Source of the DNA: Leisingera aquaemixtae
GTDB lineage: Bacteria > Pseudomonadota > Alphaproteobacteria > Rhodobacterales > Rhodobacteraceae
DNA length: 64,000 nt
Reading direction: 5' to 3'
NCBI RefSeq assembly: GCF_001458395.1
Contig: NZ_CYSR01000011.1
Coordinates: forward strand, 248,001-312,000
Shown here: in pieces, positions 19,486-27,879 of the stretch
Layout: each line of letters starts with the position of its first letter
How positions within the stretch are numbered: the first letter of the stretch is position 1
Notes under the pieces: model-generated
Seen by the model: only the letters and a program-made list of their open reading frames with translations
The model's database searches: none
Told to the model about the DNA's origin: nothing
Made by a program: the position numbers and the translations under genes

Positions 19486-20388
19486 ATGGCAGCAACAGTG
19501 ATTGACGGCAAGGCCTTTGCGGCCAAGGTGCGCGGCCAGGTGGCGGAGCATGTGGCGCGGCTGAAAGAGGAGCATGGCATCACCCCCGGCCTGGCGGTGG
19601 TGCTGGTGGGCGAGGACCCGGCCTCCCAGGTCTATGTCCGCTCCAAGGGCAAGAGCACCGTCGAGGTGGGGATGAACTCGTTCGAGCACAAGCTGGACGC
19701 GGACACCCCGGAGGCCGACCTGCTGGCGCTGATCGATCAGCTGAACAACGACGCGTCCGTGCATGGCATCCTGGTGCAGCTGCCGCTGCCGAAGCACCTG
19801 GACGAGGATCTGGTGATCAATTCGATCGCGCCGGAGAAGGATGTCGACGGCTTCCACATCTCCAACGTGGGCCTTCTGGGCACCGGCCAGAAGTCGATGG
19901 TGCCCTGCACGCCGCTGGGCTGCCTGATGATGCTGCGCGAGCATCATGGCTCGCTGTCGGGCCTGAACGCGGTTGTCATTGGCCGCTCCAACATCGTCGG
20001 CAAGCCGATGGCGCAGCTTCTGCTGGGCGACAGCTGCACCGTGACCATCGCGCATTCGCGCACCAAGGATCTGCCGGATGTGGTGCGCCGCGCCGACATC
20101 GTGGTGGCTGCCGTGGGCCGTCCGGAGATGGTGCCGGGCGATTGGATCAAGGAGGGCGCGACGGTGATCGACGTCGGCATCAACCGCATCGATGCGCCGG
20201 AGAAGGGTGAGGGCAAGACCCGTCTGGTGGGCGATGTGGATTACGCCTCGGCCGCGGAGCGCGCGGGCGCCATCACCCCGGTGCCGGGCGGCGTCGGCCC
20301 GATGACCATCGCCTGCCTCTTGGCCAACACCGTGACCGCCGCCTGCCGCGCCAGCAACCTCGCGGAGCCGGAAGGGCTGACCGCCTGA
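19486..20388 (+). CDS. folD: Bifunctional methylene-THF dehydrogenase / methenyl-THF cyclohydrolase
   Basis: A 300-residue FolD, the family's usual length. The N-terminal part has [10 protein letters not shown] with the catalytic Lys54 after Tyr50. The NADP-binding part has [18 protein letters not shown] near residue 165, and [18 protein letters not shown] lies near residue 265. It links methylene-tetrahydrofolate from demethylases to 10-formyl-tetrahydrofolate for fhs. GGAAAGGAAGAG lies just upstream of the start. A strong terminator follows. Confidence 0.95.
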   Translation: MAATVIDGKAFAAKVRGQVAEHVARLKEEHGITPGLAVVLVGEDPASQVYVRSKGKSTVEVGMNSFEHKLDADTPEADLLALIDQLNNDASVHGILVQLPLPKHLDEDLVINSIAPEKDVDGFHISNVGLLGTGQKSMVPCTPLGCLMMLREHHGSLSGLNAVVIGRSNIVGKPMAQLLLGDSCTVTIAHSRTKDLPDVVRRADIVVAAVGRPEMVPGDWIKEGATVIDVGINRIDAPEKGEGKTRLVGDVDYASAAERAGAITPVPGGVGPMTIACLLANTVTAACRASNLAEPEGLTA

Positions 20389-20421
20389 CGCGCAGACCGC
20401 CAAGGTTCGAACAAAACCGCT

Positions 20422-20456
20422 CCCGCCGGACGCCTCCGGCGGGAGTATTTTTTGAA
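20422..20456 (+). terminator. Terminator of folD
   Basis: Perfect 9-bp stem CCCGCCGGA/TCCGGCGGG with a CGCC loop, followed by AGTATTTTTT. The T-rich arm is also the start of the dispersed GGGAGTATTTTTTGAAAGATGAA element. Confidence 0.85.
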
Positions 20457-20517
20457 AGATGAAGGGGTGAGCGTTTCGCCGGGAACGGGCGGAGCCCCTT
20501 TTGGAAAGATGAAAGAG
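20441..20517. repeat. Two copies of a dispersed 3'-end element
   Basis: GGGAGTATTTTTTGAAAGAT begins at 20441, and a second copy containing CCCCTTTTGGAAAGATGAAA ends near 20514. A third copy lies at 24435. All are in convergent gene ends. Similar elements are common in roseobacter genomes in my experience; the function is unknown. Confidence 0.5.
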
Positions 20518-20524
20518 CTGGGGG

Positions 20525-21367
20525 TCAGAAGCCCAGGTAGGCGATGCCGCCGAAGGTGACGGCAACACTGATCCACTGTGCGCGGTTCATGCTTTCGCGC
20601 AGCACGAGCCAGGCCAGAACCACGGTGACCAGACCGAACAAGGACGCGCCGACCGAGGCAAATTCAGGCCGGGGCAGGGTGCCGGAGTGCAACACCAGCC
20701 CGAGCGCAAATGCGTCCAGCGCGCCCATCAGGCACAGGAGCGGCAGCATCTTGCGGGCAGGCATTTGAACCGCCCGGGCGGCAAGCGCCAAGCTCAGCAA
20801 GATCAGGATGGCGGCGGTGCGGGTCACGATCAGAACCGGCAGTTCCGCGCCTGCCTGGGTGGCGGCCTGGCCTGTGGCAAACGTGAGGGCGAAGCCGATG
20901 GCGCCAGCCAGCCCCCAGGCCGCCGCCTGCAGGCTGGCCGGGCTTCCGTCGTCTTCTGTTGCGAAAACCGCGATGCAGCCGACCCCGCCAACCACTGCCG
21001 CGACGGCGAGCCAGTGGCCCGGGCCAACCGGCTGGCCCTGCAGCATTGCCATGCCAAGCGACAGCACAGGGTAGGCGCCGATCAGCGGCGCCACCAGCTT
21101 GACCGGCCCCAGCGCAAAGGCGCGGTAGAGCGTATAGGACGCCAGAGCAAAGATCGCGCCGGACAGCCCTGCCAGCCGGGCCGCGGGCAGGGTCATCGCC
21201 TGCCAATTGCCAAAGGCAAAAGCCGCGGCGGCCACCAGAATCGCCCCGCTGGCAAAGACGGTCAGCATGGCAGGCAGGATACCGGTTCTTTGTGAGACAA
21301 ACCGCACGCAAAGGTCATGTATGCCCCAGGCAAGGGCCGCGGCAAGGCCAAGGAGCAGCGCGTGCAT
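20525..21367 (-). CDS. DMT superfamily (EamA) transporter
   Basis: A 280-residue membrane protein with about ten hydrophobic helices and a duplicated EamA-type layout (LVAPLIGAYPVLSLGMAMLQG near residue 90 and ASLFGLVTVVLAWLVLRESM near residue 245). The start MHALLLG at 21367 opens directly into a helix; longer frames add non-membrane residues. It is divergent from tdm and shares its promoter region, so it may export or import a product of methylated-amine metabolism. Substrate unknown. Confidence 0.85.
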   Translation of the reverse strand: MHALLLGLAAALAWGIHDLCVRFVSQRTGILPAMLTVFASGAILVAAAAFAFGNWQAMTLPAARLAGLSGAIFALASYTLYRAFALGPVKLVAPLIGAYPVLSLGMAMLQGQPVGPGHWLAVAAVVGGVGCIAVFATEDDGSPASLQAAAWGLAGAIGFALTFATGQAATQAGAELPVLIVTRTAAILILLSLALAARAVQMPARKMLPLLCLMGALDAFALGLVLHSGTLPRPEFASVGASLFGLVTVVLAWLVLRESMNRAQWISVAVTFGGIAYLGF

Positions 21368-21434
21368 GGCGGTTATCCTTTCGTTTGCGGCATTCACCCC
21401 GAGGAAAATGACGCATCCCGGGCATTTTCCGTTT

Positions 21435-21476
21435 TTCCGCTGAAAATCAACATGTTTGTTGATTAGAGTGGCGGAA
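21435..21476. promoter_or_regulatory. Nested dyad in the divergent tdm promoter
   Basis: AATCAACA at 21445-21452 and TGTTGATT at 21457-21464 form a perfect 8-bp dyad with a TGTT spacer. TTCCGC at 21435 and GCGGAA at 21471 form an outer pair. The site sits 70-115 bases upstream of both tdm and the divergent transporter start, a good position for an operator controlling both. No regulator gene lies next to it. Confidence 0.45.
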
Positions 21477-21548
21477 GGCAATATTCTTTTCAATAAATAA
21501 ATATTCCGGCTGTGCAATTTCTGGCCGGAGTTCAGCAGGAGATGCGCG

Positions 21549-23918
21549 ATGAATGACATGAGCTTCCCTGATGTCGTGAAAGGGCCGCCGAAGCCTTCGG
21601 GACTGTATCAGCCGTCGGTGTTTTCGCTGCCGAAAGGAACCGAGCGCTACGTGGTCGAGGGCTGCGGCGCGATCCTGATCCGGTTGGAAACCGGCGACAG
21701 GGTGACTGTGATCAATGACGAGGGCGGCCAGCCCTGCGAGATCATTGCCGCAGAGGACAACGGGCGCATTGACGCGGGGATCATCGGCGCGGCGCCCAAT
21801 AGCGATGCAAGCGGGCTGAAGGCGCTGCTGACCTCCTCGGACCAGTCCTTGCGCGGTTTGCGCATGGGGATGGAAGCGCGCGGCATCGATTTGGCGCAGG
21901 GCGGCGCGGTCCGGTTGTTTGATGCGGCGACGCCTGCCAAGACGGAGGAGAGCTTTACCGCGCAGCGCGACGGCGTCGTGATCGTCGCGGCCCCTGGCGG
22001 TATCATGGATTTTGAGAAGCAGGATACGGCCACATCCCTGACGGTTATGGTCAAGCGGGCGGTGATCAAGCAGGTGGCGCGGTTTGAACTGCCGGACCCG
22101 CTGGCCGAGCCGGTCAATGAGGTGCGGGTGCACAGCGCCACCGCGGAAAGCTATTTCGTGAAGGCCGGCGACTACATCCAGATCATTGACGTGGATGGCC
22201 GCCAGTGCACCGACTTTCAGTGCTTTGCCGCCCGGAAACTGGACAAGGGCGTGGAGCATGCGCTGGATGTGACCACCACCCGGACGCTGATGGGCCATGC
22301 CTATCCGATGCCCGGCCTGCATGCGAAATATTACGATCAGGATATGCTGCCGCTGGTCGAAGTGGTGCAGGACACGGTTGGGCGGCATGATGCCTTTGCC
22401 CTGGCCTGCGCTGCGAAATACTACGACGACATCGGCTATCCCGGCCATGTGAATTGTTCGGATAACTTCAACGCGACGCTGGCCCAGCATGGGGTGACAC
22501 CGCGCGCGGGGTGGATGGCGATCAACTTCTTCTTCAACACCGGGCTGGATGAGCATGGCGTGATGTACGCCGATGAGCCCTGGACCCGGCCCGGCGACTA
22601 TGTGCTGCTGCGGGCGCTGACCGATCTGGTCTGTGTCAGCTCTGCCTGCCCGGATGACACCAGCGCCGCCAATGGCTGGAACCCCACCGACATTCACGTC
22701 CGCACCTACAGCGGACAAGAGAGTTTCAAGCGGGCGATTGCGTTCCGCGCGACCCCTGAATCGGAGCCCAAGATGACCAAGGAAACCGGTTTCCACGACC
22801 GCCTCAGCAAGATGACCCGCAACTTTGTTGAGTATAACGGGTTCTGGCTGGCCAATTGCTATGCCAGTTCCGGGCCGCTGGAGGAATACTGGGCCTGCCG
22901 CGAGAAATGCGTGGTGCTGGACCTGTCCGCCCTGCGCAAGTTCGAGATCACCGGGCCGGATGCGGAGGCGCTGTGCCAGTATATCTTTACCCGCAACATC
23001 AAGAAGCTGGCGGTGGGGCAGGTGGTCTATACCGCGATGTGCTACCCGCATGGCGGCATGATCGACGACGGCACTGTGTTCCGCCTGGGCAAGGACAACT
23101 TCCGCTGGATCGGCGGCTCGGATTATGGCGGCGAGTGGATCCGCGAGCAGGCGGAGAAGCTGGGTCTGAACGTGCTGATCCGGTCTTCGACCGATATGCA
23201 GCACAATATCGCGGTGCAAGGCCCGGAAAGCCGGGATTTGCTGAAGAAGATCATCTGGACCGCACCGCACAATCCGGCGCTGGAGGAACTGGGCTGGTTC
23301 CGCTTCACGCCCGCGCGGATTGGTGATGATCAGGGCGTGCCGGTGGTCGTATCGCGGACCGGGTACACCGGTGAACTGGGGTATGAAATCTTCTGCCACC
23401 CGAAGCACGCGAGCGAAGTGTTTGATGCGGTCTGGGCGGCAGGCCAGGATCATGGCATCCGCCCGATGGGGCTGGAGGCGCTGGACATGGTGCGGATCGA
23501 GGCCGGGCTGATCTTTGCAGGCTATGACTTCTCCGATCAGACCGACCCGTTCGAGGCTGGTATCGGGTTCACCGTGCCGCTGAAGTCGAAAGAGGATGAC
23601 TTCATCGGCCGCGATGCGCTGATCCGGCGCAAGACCACGCCGGCGCGCAAACTGGTCGGGCTGGACATCGACTCGGCGATTGATGTTGGCCATGGCGACT
23701 GCGTGCATATCGGGCGCGCGCAAATCGGGGAGGTGACCTCGTCCATGCGCTCACCGCTCTTGGGCAAGAACATCGCGCTGGCGCGGGTGGACGTGTCCTG
23801 TTCCGAGGTTGGGACCGAAGTGGAAATCGGCAAGCTTGACGGGCATCAAAAACGGCTGCCGGCCAAAATCGTACCCTTTGCGCATTACGACCCCAAGAAG
23901 ACCCGGCCTCAATCCTGA
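21549..23918 (+). CDS. tdm: Trimethylamine N-oxide demethylase (DUF1989 + GcvT fusion)
   Basis: A 789-residue two-domain enzyme that splits trimethylamine N-oxide into dimethylamine and formaldehyde. The N-terminal part (about residues 15-390) is DUF1989-like, with DVDGRQCTDFQCF near residue 214. Cys287, Cys303 and Cys367 are spaced 16 and 64 apart, the same spacing I recall for the three zinc-binding cysteines of the Methylocella enzyme. The C-terminal part (about 415-785) is a GcvT-like tetrahydrofolate domain (TGYTGELGYEIFCHP near 605) that can take the formaldehyde as methylene-tetrahydrofolate. Dimethylamine then goes to DmmDABC. GCAGGAG lies upstream of the start. Confidence 0.92.
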   Translation: MNDMSFPDVVKGPPKPSGLYQPSVFSLPKGTERYVVEGCGAILIRLETGDRVTVINDEGGQPCEIIAAEDNGRIDAGIIGAAPNSDASGLKALLTSSDQSLRGLRMGMEARGIDLAQGGAVRLFDAATPAKTEESFTAQRDGVVIVAAPGGIMDFEKQDTATSLTVMVKRAVIKQVARFELPDPLAEPVNEVRVHSATAESYFVKAGDYIQIIDVDGRQCTDFQCFAARKLDKGVEHALDVTTTRTLMGHAYPMPGLHAKYYDQDMLPLVEVVQDTVGRHDAFALACAAKYYDDIGYPGHVNCSDNFNATLAQHGVTPRAGWMAINFFFNTGLDEHGVMYADEPWTRPGDYVLLRALTDLVCVSSACPDDTSAANGWNPTDIHVRTYSGQESFKRAIAFRATPESEPKMTKETGFHDRLSKMTRNFVEYNGFWLANCYASSGPLEEYWACREKCVVLDLSALRKFEITGPDAEALCQYIFTRNIKKLAVGQVVYTAMCYPHGGMIDDGTVFRLGKDNFRWIGGSDYGGEWIREQAEKLGLNVLIRSSTDMQHNIAVQGPESRDLLKKIIWTAPHNPALEELGWFRFTPARIGDDQGVPVVVSRTGYTGELGYEIFCHPKHASEVFDAVWAAGQDHGIRPMGLEALDMVRIEAGLIFAGYDFSDQTDPFEAGIGFTVPLKSKEDDFIGRDALIRRKTTPARKLVGLDIDSAIDVGHGDCVHIGRAQIGEVTSSMRSPLLGKNIALARVDVSCSEVGTEVEIGKLDGHQKRLPAKIVPFAHYDPKKTRPQS

Positions 23919-23948
23919 GGCCGGCCGTTTGCGGGGCTGGGAGGTTAA

Positions 23949-24365
23949 ATGGCTCAGAAGCTGATTGAGCAGATTGGCGGCGAAGAGATGCTGCGTGCGC
24001 TGGTCGAGCGGTTCTACGATATTGTCGAGGAAACGGAGGCCGGCGCGCAGATCGTCAAGCTGCACAAGCGCGGGCATGGGATGGATCATGCCCGGATCGA
24101 GCAGTTCAATTTTCTGTCCGGTTTCATGGGCGGGCGCCGGTACTACGAGGAAAAGCACGGGCATATGGATGTTAAGCTGATGCATGCTCATGTGCCGATC
24201 ACCGAGGAAGACGCTGAGAACTGGCTCAAATGCATGGACCAGGCGCTGGCGGACCTGTCGCTGGACGGGCCGCATGTGGAGCGGTTGCGCCAGGTGTTCC
24301 GGCGGGTGGCGATGATGCTGGTGAACGATCTGGCCGAGTGGGGCGAGAAGCGCGCCACGGCTTGA
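23949..24365 (+). CDS. Group 2 truncated haemoglobin-like protein
   Basis: A 138-residue globin of the truncated type. The segment FLSGFMGGRRYYEEKHGH at about residues 55-72 and the following LMHAHVPI, with His79 as the probable proximal haem ligand, are characteristic of group 2. The usual distal Trp at the G8 position appears to be NWLKCM near residue 92. It starts 30 bases after tdm and is almost surely co-transcribed. A role in O2, NO or formaldehyde-linked redox chemistry next to Tdm is possible but not shown. Confidence 0.85.
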   Translation: MAQKLIEQIGGEEMLRALVERFYDIVEETEAGAQIVKLHKRGHGMDHARIEQFNFLSGFMGGRRYYEEKHGHMDVKLMHAHVPITEEDAENWLKCMDQALADLSLDGPHVERLRQVFRRVAMMLVNDLAEWGEKRATA

Positions 24366-24434
24366 CCGCATCGTCTGTTGCCGCCGCAGGAGCCGCCCCT
24401 TTCGGCGGCAAAGCCGCCTGCCGGGCGGCGGGAC

Positions 24435-24459
24435 GGGAGTTTTTTTGGAAGGATGAAAG
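24435..24459. repeat. Third copy of the dispersed 3'-end element
   Basis: GGGAGT followed by a T-run and GGAAGGATGAAAG, at the convergent end of the globin and gckA genes. Compare 20441 and 20495. Confidence 0.5.
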
Positions 24460-24473
24460 AGCGGGTGCTCTGA

Positions 24474-25733
24474 TCAGCCTGGACGTTTCAGGAAAACTTG
24501 CACATCGGCCACATTGGTGCCGGTTCCGCCGGTGATCAGCAGCGCGTCCGCGGCTTTGAGGGCGGCGTGGCTGTCGTTGTTGGCCAGCAGCGCGTCCGGG
24601 TCCAGGCCTGCGGCCTTGATGGCGTCCCAGGTGGCCGGGGTCGCGATACCGCCGGCGGCATCTGTCGGCCCGTCGCGCCCGTCAGTGCCGCCGGACAGGA
24701 ACAGCCAGTCGCCGCTGAGCCGTTCCGCGCCCAGTTTGGCGACGCGCAGCGCCAGTTCCTGGTTGCGCCCGCCGAGGCCGCTGCCGCGGAGCTGCACGGT
24801 GGTTTCGCCGCCGAAGATGAGCGCGACGGGTTTGTTTTTGGGGGCATTTTGCGCAGCAGTGACGACAGTTTCAGCAGCCTCTGCCACGTCACCCACCAAG
24901 CGGTGGGAGACCAGCATGCAGGTCCAGCCCTCTGCCGCCGCCATCATCGCCTTCAGGCTGTGGCGGTTGGAGCCGATCAATGTGTTGCTGGCCGGGGGCA
25001 GGTTTTCCTGAGCGTTCTCAAGGGTGCTGAGATGGTTTTTTACGGTTTCAGGCGCTTTGTCCCAGATGCCGGCGCGCTGCAGGATCTCCCGTGCTTGGGA
25101 GCGGGTGCCGATCGGTGCCACGGTGGGGCCGGAGGCGATGGCGCGCAGGTCGTCTCCGATCACGTCCGACAGGATGAAGGCTTGCACCTGAGCAGGCGCG
25201 GCATGGCGCAGCAATCCGCCGCCCTTAATGCCCGACAGCTGCTGGCGAATCAGGTTCATCTCGTTGATCTCAAGGCCCGAGGCGAGCAGCAGCTGGTTCA
25301 CCGCAGCCTTGTCCGCCAGTGTCAGGCCGGGGGCGGGGGCCACCATCAGGGCGGAGCCGCCGCCGGAAATCAGCGCGATCAGCCGGTCACCGGGGCCGAG
25401 CGAATGCGCCAGTTCAATAGCCGCCTGACCGGCGGCGGCGCTGGTTTCATCCGGCACCGGATGGGCGCCGCAGATCACCGTGGCGCCAGGAATGTGCGTG
25501 TAATTTTCAGGGTTTGTGATTGCCAATGCCTGGGCTGCATCCGGGATCAGCGCGAGTGCCTCCCGCATCATCGGGATCGCGGCTTTGCCCACGGCCAGCA
25601 GCAGGTTTCTGCCGCCTTCGGGCAGGGGGGAGAGCGGTGACAACTCTAGCTGCGCACGCAGGGCCTTGGCCGGGTCTGCGCGGTCGACAGCGGCCTGGAA
25701 CAGGGTCCTGGCGGTGGTCAGCAACTCGGTCAT
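24474..25733 (-). CDS. gckA: Glycerate 2-kinase (GckA / MOFRL family)
   Basis: A 419-residue enzyme of the type II glycerate kinase family. It has LLLAVGKAAIPMMREAL near residue 45, DRLIALISGGGSALM near residue 117, and the C-terminal MOFRL region GGRNQELALRVAKLG and LSGGTDGRDGPTDAAGG near residue 345. It phosphorylates D-glycerate to 2-phosphoglycerate, which in the serine cycle leads through enolase to phosphoenolpyruvate for Ppc. It is leftward, 80 bases after the malyl-CoA lyase gene. Family members are sometimes labelled hydroxypyruvate reductase, but the kinase role fits the neighbours. Confidence 0.9.
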   Translation of the reverse strand: MTELLTTARTLFQAAVDRADPAKALRAQLELSPLSPLPEGGRNLLLAVGKAAIPMMREALALIPDAAQALAITNPENYTHIPGATVICGAHPVPDETSAAAGQAAIELAHSLGPGDRLIALISGGGSALMVAPAPGLTLADKAAVNQLLLASGLEINEMNLIRQQLSGIKGGGLLRHAAPAQVQAFILSDVIGDDLRAIASGPTVAPIGTRSQAREILQRAGIWDKAPETVKNHLSTLENAQENLPPASNTLIGSNRHSLKAMMAAAEGWTCMLVSHRLVGDVAEAAETVVTAAQNAPKNKPVALIFGGETTVQLRGSGLGGRNQELALRVAKLGAERLSGDWLFLSGGTDGRDGPTDAAGGIATPATWDAIKAAGLDPDALLANNDSHAALKAADALLITGGTGTNVADVQVFLKRPG

Positions 25734-25813
25734 CCGGATCTCCCAAGTATAGTCGAGTTCAGCCGCCCCGGCACAAGCCAGGACGGCGTAAGGTCTTGAA
25801 ACAGAACGGCGGC

Positions 25814-26791
25814 TTAGTTGCCGGCGATCTGCTTGGCCTTCTCCACCAGCACTTCTGCCTGACGGATTGAGGCGTAGTCAATCAGGCGGCCGTCCAGCGA
25901 TACCGCGCCCTTGCCGGCGGCTTCAGCCTCGGCCATGGCTTCCAGAATGCGGTGCGCCTTGGTGATTTCCGCGTCCGACGGCGACATCACTTCGTTGGCC
26001 AGCTCGATCTGGCTCGGGTGGATCGCCCATTTGCCTTCACAGCCCAGCACCGCGGCGCGTTTGGCGGCGGCCTTGTAGCCTTCCTTGTCCTGGAAATCGC
26101 CGAACGGGCCGTCGATCGGCCGCAACCCGTTGGCGCGGGCGGCAACCACCATGCGGGCCAGCGCATAGTGCCACATGTCGCCCCAGTGAACATCGCGGGA
26201 GCCGTCTGCCGCCGGGTCGGTCAGCACCGCGTAATCCGGGTTCACACCGCCGATGATAGTGGTGCGGGCGCGGGTCGAAGCGGCATAGTCGGCGACACCG
26301 AAATGCAGCGATTCATTGCGCTTGGAGGCTGCGGCAATTTCACTCACGTTCTGCATGCCAAGCGCGGTCTCGATGATGTGCTCGAAGCCGATCCGCTTCT
26401 TGTAGCCCTTGGCGTCTTCGATCTGGGTGACCAGCATGTCGACGGCGTAAACATCCGCCGCGGTGCCCACCTTGGGGACCATGATCAGATCGAGGCGTTC
26501 GCCTGCCTGTTCAACGACATCCACGACATCGCGGTACATGTAATGGGTGTCGAGGCCGTTGATTCGCACCGACATGGATTTCTTGCCCCAGTCGATCTCG
26601 TTCAGGGCCTTGATGATGTTCTTGCGGGCCTGGTCTTTCTCGTCCGGCGCAACCGCGTCTTCGAGATCCAGAAAGATCACGTCGACGTCAGATTGTGCTG
26701 CTTTTTCAAACATCTGCGGCTGGGATCCGGGGATTGCCAGCTCGCTGCGGTTCAGGCGGCCGGGGGCCTGTTCGACGGTATGAAACGACAT
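25814..26791 (-). CDS. mcl: Malyl-CoA lyase (HpcH/HpaI aldolase family)
   Basis: A 325-residue CitE-like aldolase. VDVIFLDLEDAVAPDEKDQA near residue 40 contains acidic residues of the metal site, and the segments MSVRINGLDTHYMYRDVVDV and ALGMQNVSEIAAASKR match L-malyl-CoA lyases of the Rhodobacteraceae. It cleaves malyl-CoA, made by MtkAB, into acetyl-CoA and glyoxylate, closing the serine cycle. The ATG at 26791 is preceded by GAGGAG. It may also act on beta-methylmalyl-CoA in the ethylmalonyl-CoA pathway. Confidence 0.9.
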   Translation of the reverse strand: MSFHTVEQAPGRLNRSELAIPGSQPQMFEKAAQSDVDVIFLDLEDAVAPDEKDQARKNIIKALNEIDWGKKSMSVRINGLDTHYMYRDVVDVVEQAGERLDLIMVPKVGTAADVYAVDMLVTQIEDAKGYKKRIGFEHIIETALGMQNVSEIAAASKRNESLHFGVADYAASTRARTTIIGGVNPDYAVLTDPAADGSRDVHWGDMWHYALARMVVAARANGLRPIDGPFGDFQDKEGYKAAAKRAAVLGCEGKWAIHPSQIELANEVMSPSDAEITKAHRILEAMAEAEAAGKGAVSLDGRLIDYASIRQAEVLVEKAKQIAGN

Positions 26792-26852
26792 GGGTGCGCT
26801 CCTCATTCGCAATGGGGTTTCGTCCTCTCCTCTCTAGGCATTCCTCATGAGG

Positions 26853-26866
26853 ATGTTTCCTGTCAA
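26853..26866. promoter_or_regulatory. AGGAAA element upstream of mcl
   Basis: On the minus strand this reads TTGACAGGAAACAT, about 62-75 bases before the malyl-CoA lyase start. It resembles the fhs and aminotransferase elements with three bases fewer between TTGAC and AGGAAA. Weak evidence alone. Confidence 0.25.
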
Positions 26867-26966
26867 GAAAAAAGTTTTCATTTAAATACATTCGCCCGCG
26901 CGTCGCGCCCTCGCGCGCGTACGCGTATGCGCACCCGCGTGCGAGGCGCGGGGCGGCGAACCGGGG

Positions 26967-27620
26967 CTATTCCTCCAGGCTGAAATCGCCCCGGGCGGCG
27001 CGGTTGGCGTAGTAGAACGCAATCGCCTGGGCGCGGTTCTTGACCGAGAGTTTTTCGTAGAGGTTCGACAGGTGGAACTTCACCGTGTTGGTGGAAATCT
27101 CCAGCTCCTTGCTGAGCTCCTTGTTGGTGAGCCCCTTGGACAGCGCCTCCAGCATCGTGCGCTCGCGGCGCGACAGCTGTTCGATCGGATCGGTCTGCAG
27201 CCCGCGGACGTCGAGGAAGGGGAAAACCATCTTGCCCGCCGCCACGGCCAGGCAAGTGTCGAGCAGCCCCTCGACAGCGCTGGAGCGCGGGGCAAAGCCG
27301 GCCGCGCCTGCGCTCATCGCCTTGCGCGGCACGTCGCCGCTGTCGTCGGCATAGACCACCAGCCGCGGCGCGTTGGCCTGGTCGCGCAGCACCTCGATCA
27401 GCTTGGCACCGCCAAGGGCGGGCAGGTTCCAGTCGATGATCCCGACCTGGACCGGCACCCGCATCACGGTTCCGAGGAAGCCTTCGGCGGTGGCGGAGGT
27501 GGCGACCAGCGAGAATCGCGGGTCCTTTTCGAAGATCTCGGACATGGCCGACAGCACCAGCGGATTTGCGTCAGCAAGCATGACCGAAATAGGGGAAACT
27601 TTGTCGCTTATCGGAGCCAT
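26967..27620 (-). CDS. LuxR-family response regulator with degenerate receiver
   Basis: A 217-residue regulator: a receiver-like domain (about residues 10-125) and a C-terminal LuxR helix-turn-helix (about 145-205, LSRRERTMLEALSKGLTNKELSKELEIS). The receiver keeps an Asp at the phosphoacceptor position (GIIDWNLP), but the conserved Lys of the final strand seems replaced (GFAPRSS). It may therefore be only weakly phosphorylated or work as a pseudo-receiver. No kinase gene is adjacent. It lies between the leftward mcl-gckA genes and the rightward aminotransferase-glyA operon, so it is the obvious candidate regulator of the serine cycle here. An ATG at 27638 is an alternative start. Confidence 0.87.
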   Translation of the reverse strand: MAPISDKVSPISVMLADANPLVLSAMSEIFEKDPRFSLVATSATAEGFLGTVMRVPVQVGIIDWNLPALGGAKLIEVLRDQANAPRLVVYADDSGDVPRKAMSAGAAGFAPRSSAVEGLLDTCLAVAAGKMVFPFLDVRGLQTDPIEQLSRRERTMLEALSKGLTNKELSKELEISTNTVKFHLSNLYEKLSVKNRAQAIAFYYANRAARGDFSLEE

Positions 27621-27641
27621 TTGGTGCCTTTTTGTCAAAAA

Positions 27642-27729
27642 CTACCCGAATGGGTAGGGCCAGTTTTGGTATGCAACGGTATTTTTACCTGTTTGGGTGG
27701 GTAACTTGCCGCCCATTTAGATACCCAAA
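27642..27729. promoter_or_regulatory. GGGTA/TACCC dyads between the LuxR gene and the serine-cycle operon
   Basis: CTACCC-GAAT-GGGTAG forms a perfect dyad at 27642-27657. TTTGGGT at 27692-27698 pairs with ACCCAAA at 27723-27729, with extra GGGTAAC and GATACCC next to them. The cluster starts about 20 bases before the LuxR gene start and about 150 bases before the aminotransferase gene. A binding site for the LuxR-type regulator is a reasonable inference. Confidence 0.45.
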
Positions 27730-27769
27730 AGCAGGATATAGGAATGTTGCGGGTTTTGTCGACCTAAGG

Positions 27770-27808
27770 TTTCCTTGCGTTAACAGATGTTGACCGTCAG
27801 GAAACAAA
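27770..27808. promoter_or_regulatory. TTTCCT...AGGAAA element upstream of the aminotransferase gene
   Basis: TTTCCT at 27770-27775 faces AGGAAA at 27799-27804. The right part, TGTTGACCGTCAGGAAACAA from 27788, is nearly identical to the element before fhs at 17598. Confidence 0.4.
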
Positions 27809-27879
27809 CCTTCCCGCAGCGAAGAAGGCATGTGACCTCCGGCGCATCGGCAACCGCACACCAACAGAGGTTTGACCCG

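Noticed and set aside
21447-23723. 758-residue open frame on the minus strand
   Set aside because: It is a shadow of tdm in high-GC DNA; no recognisable domain, and tdm has clear motifs.
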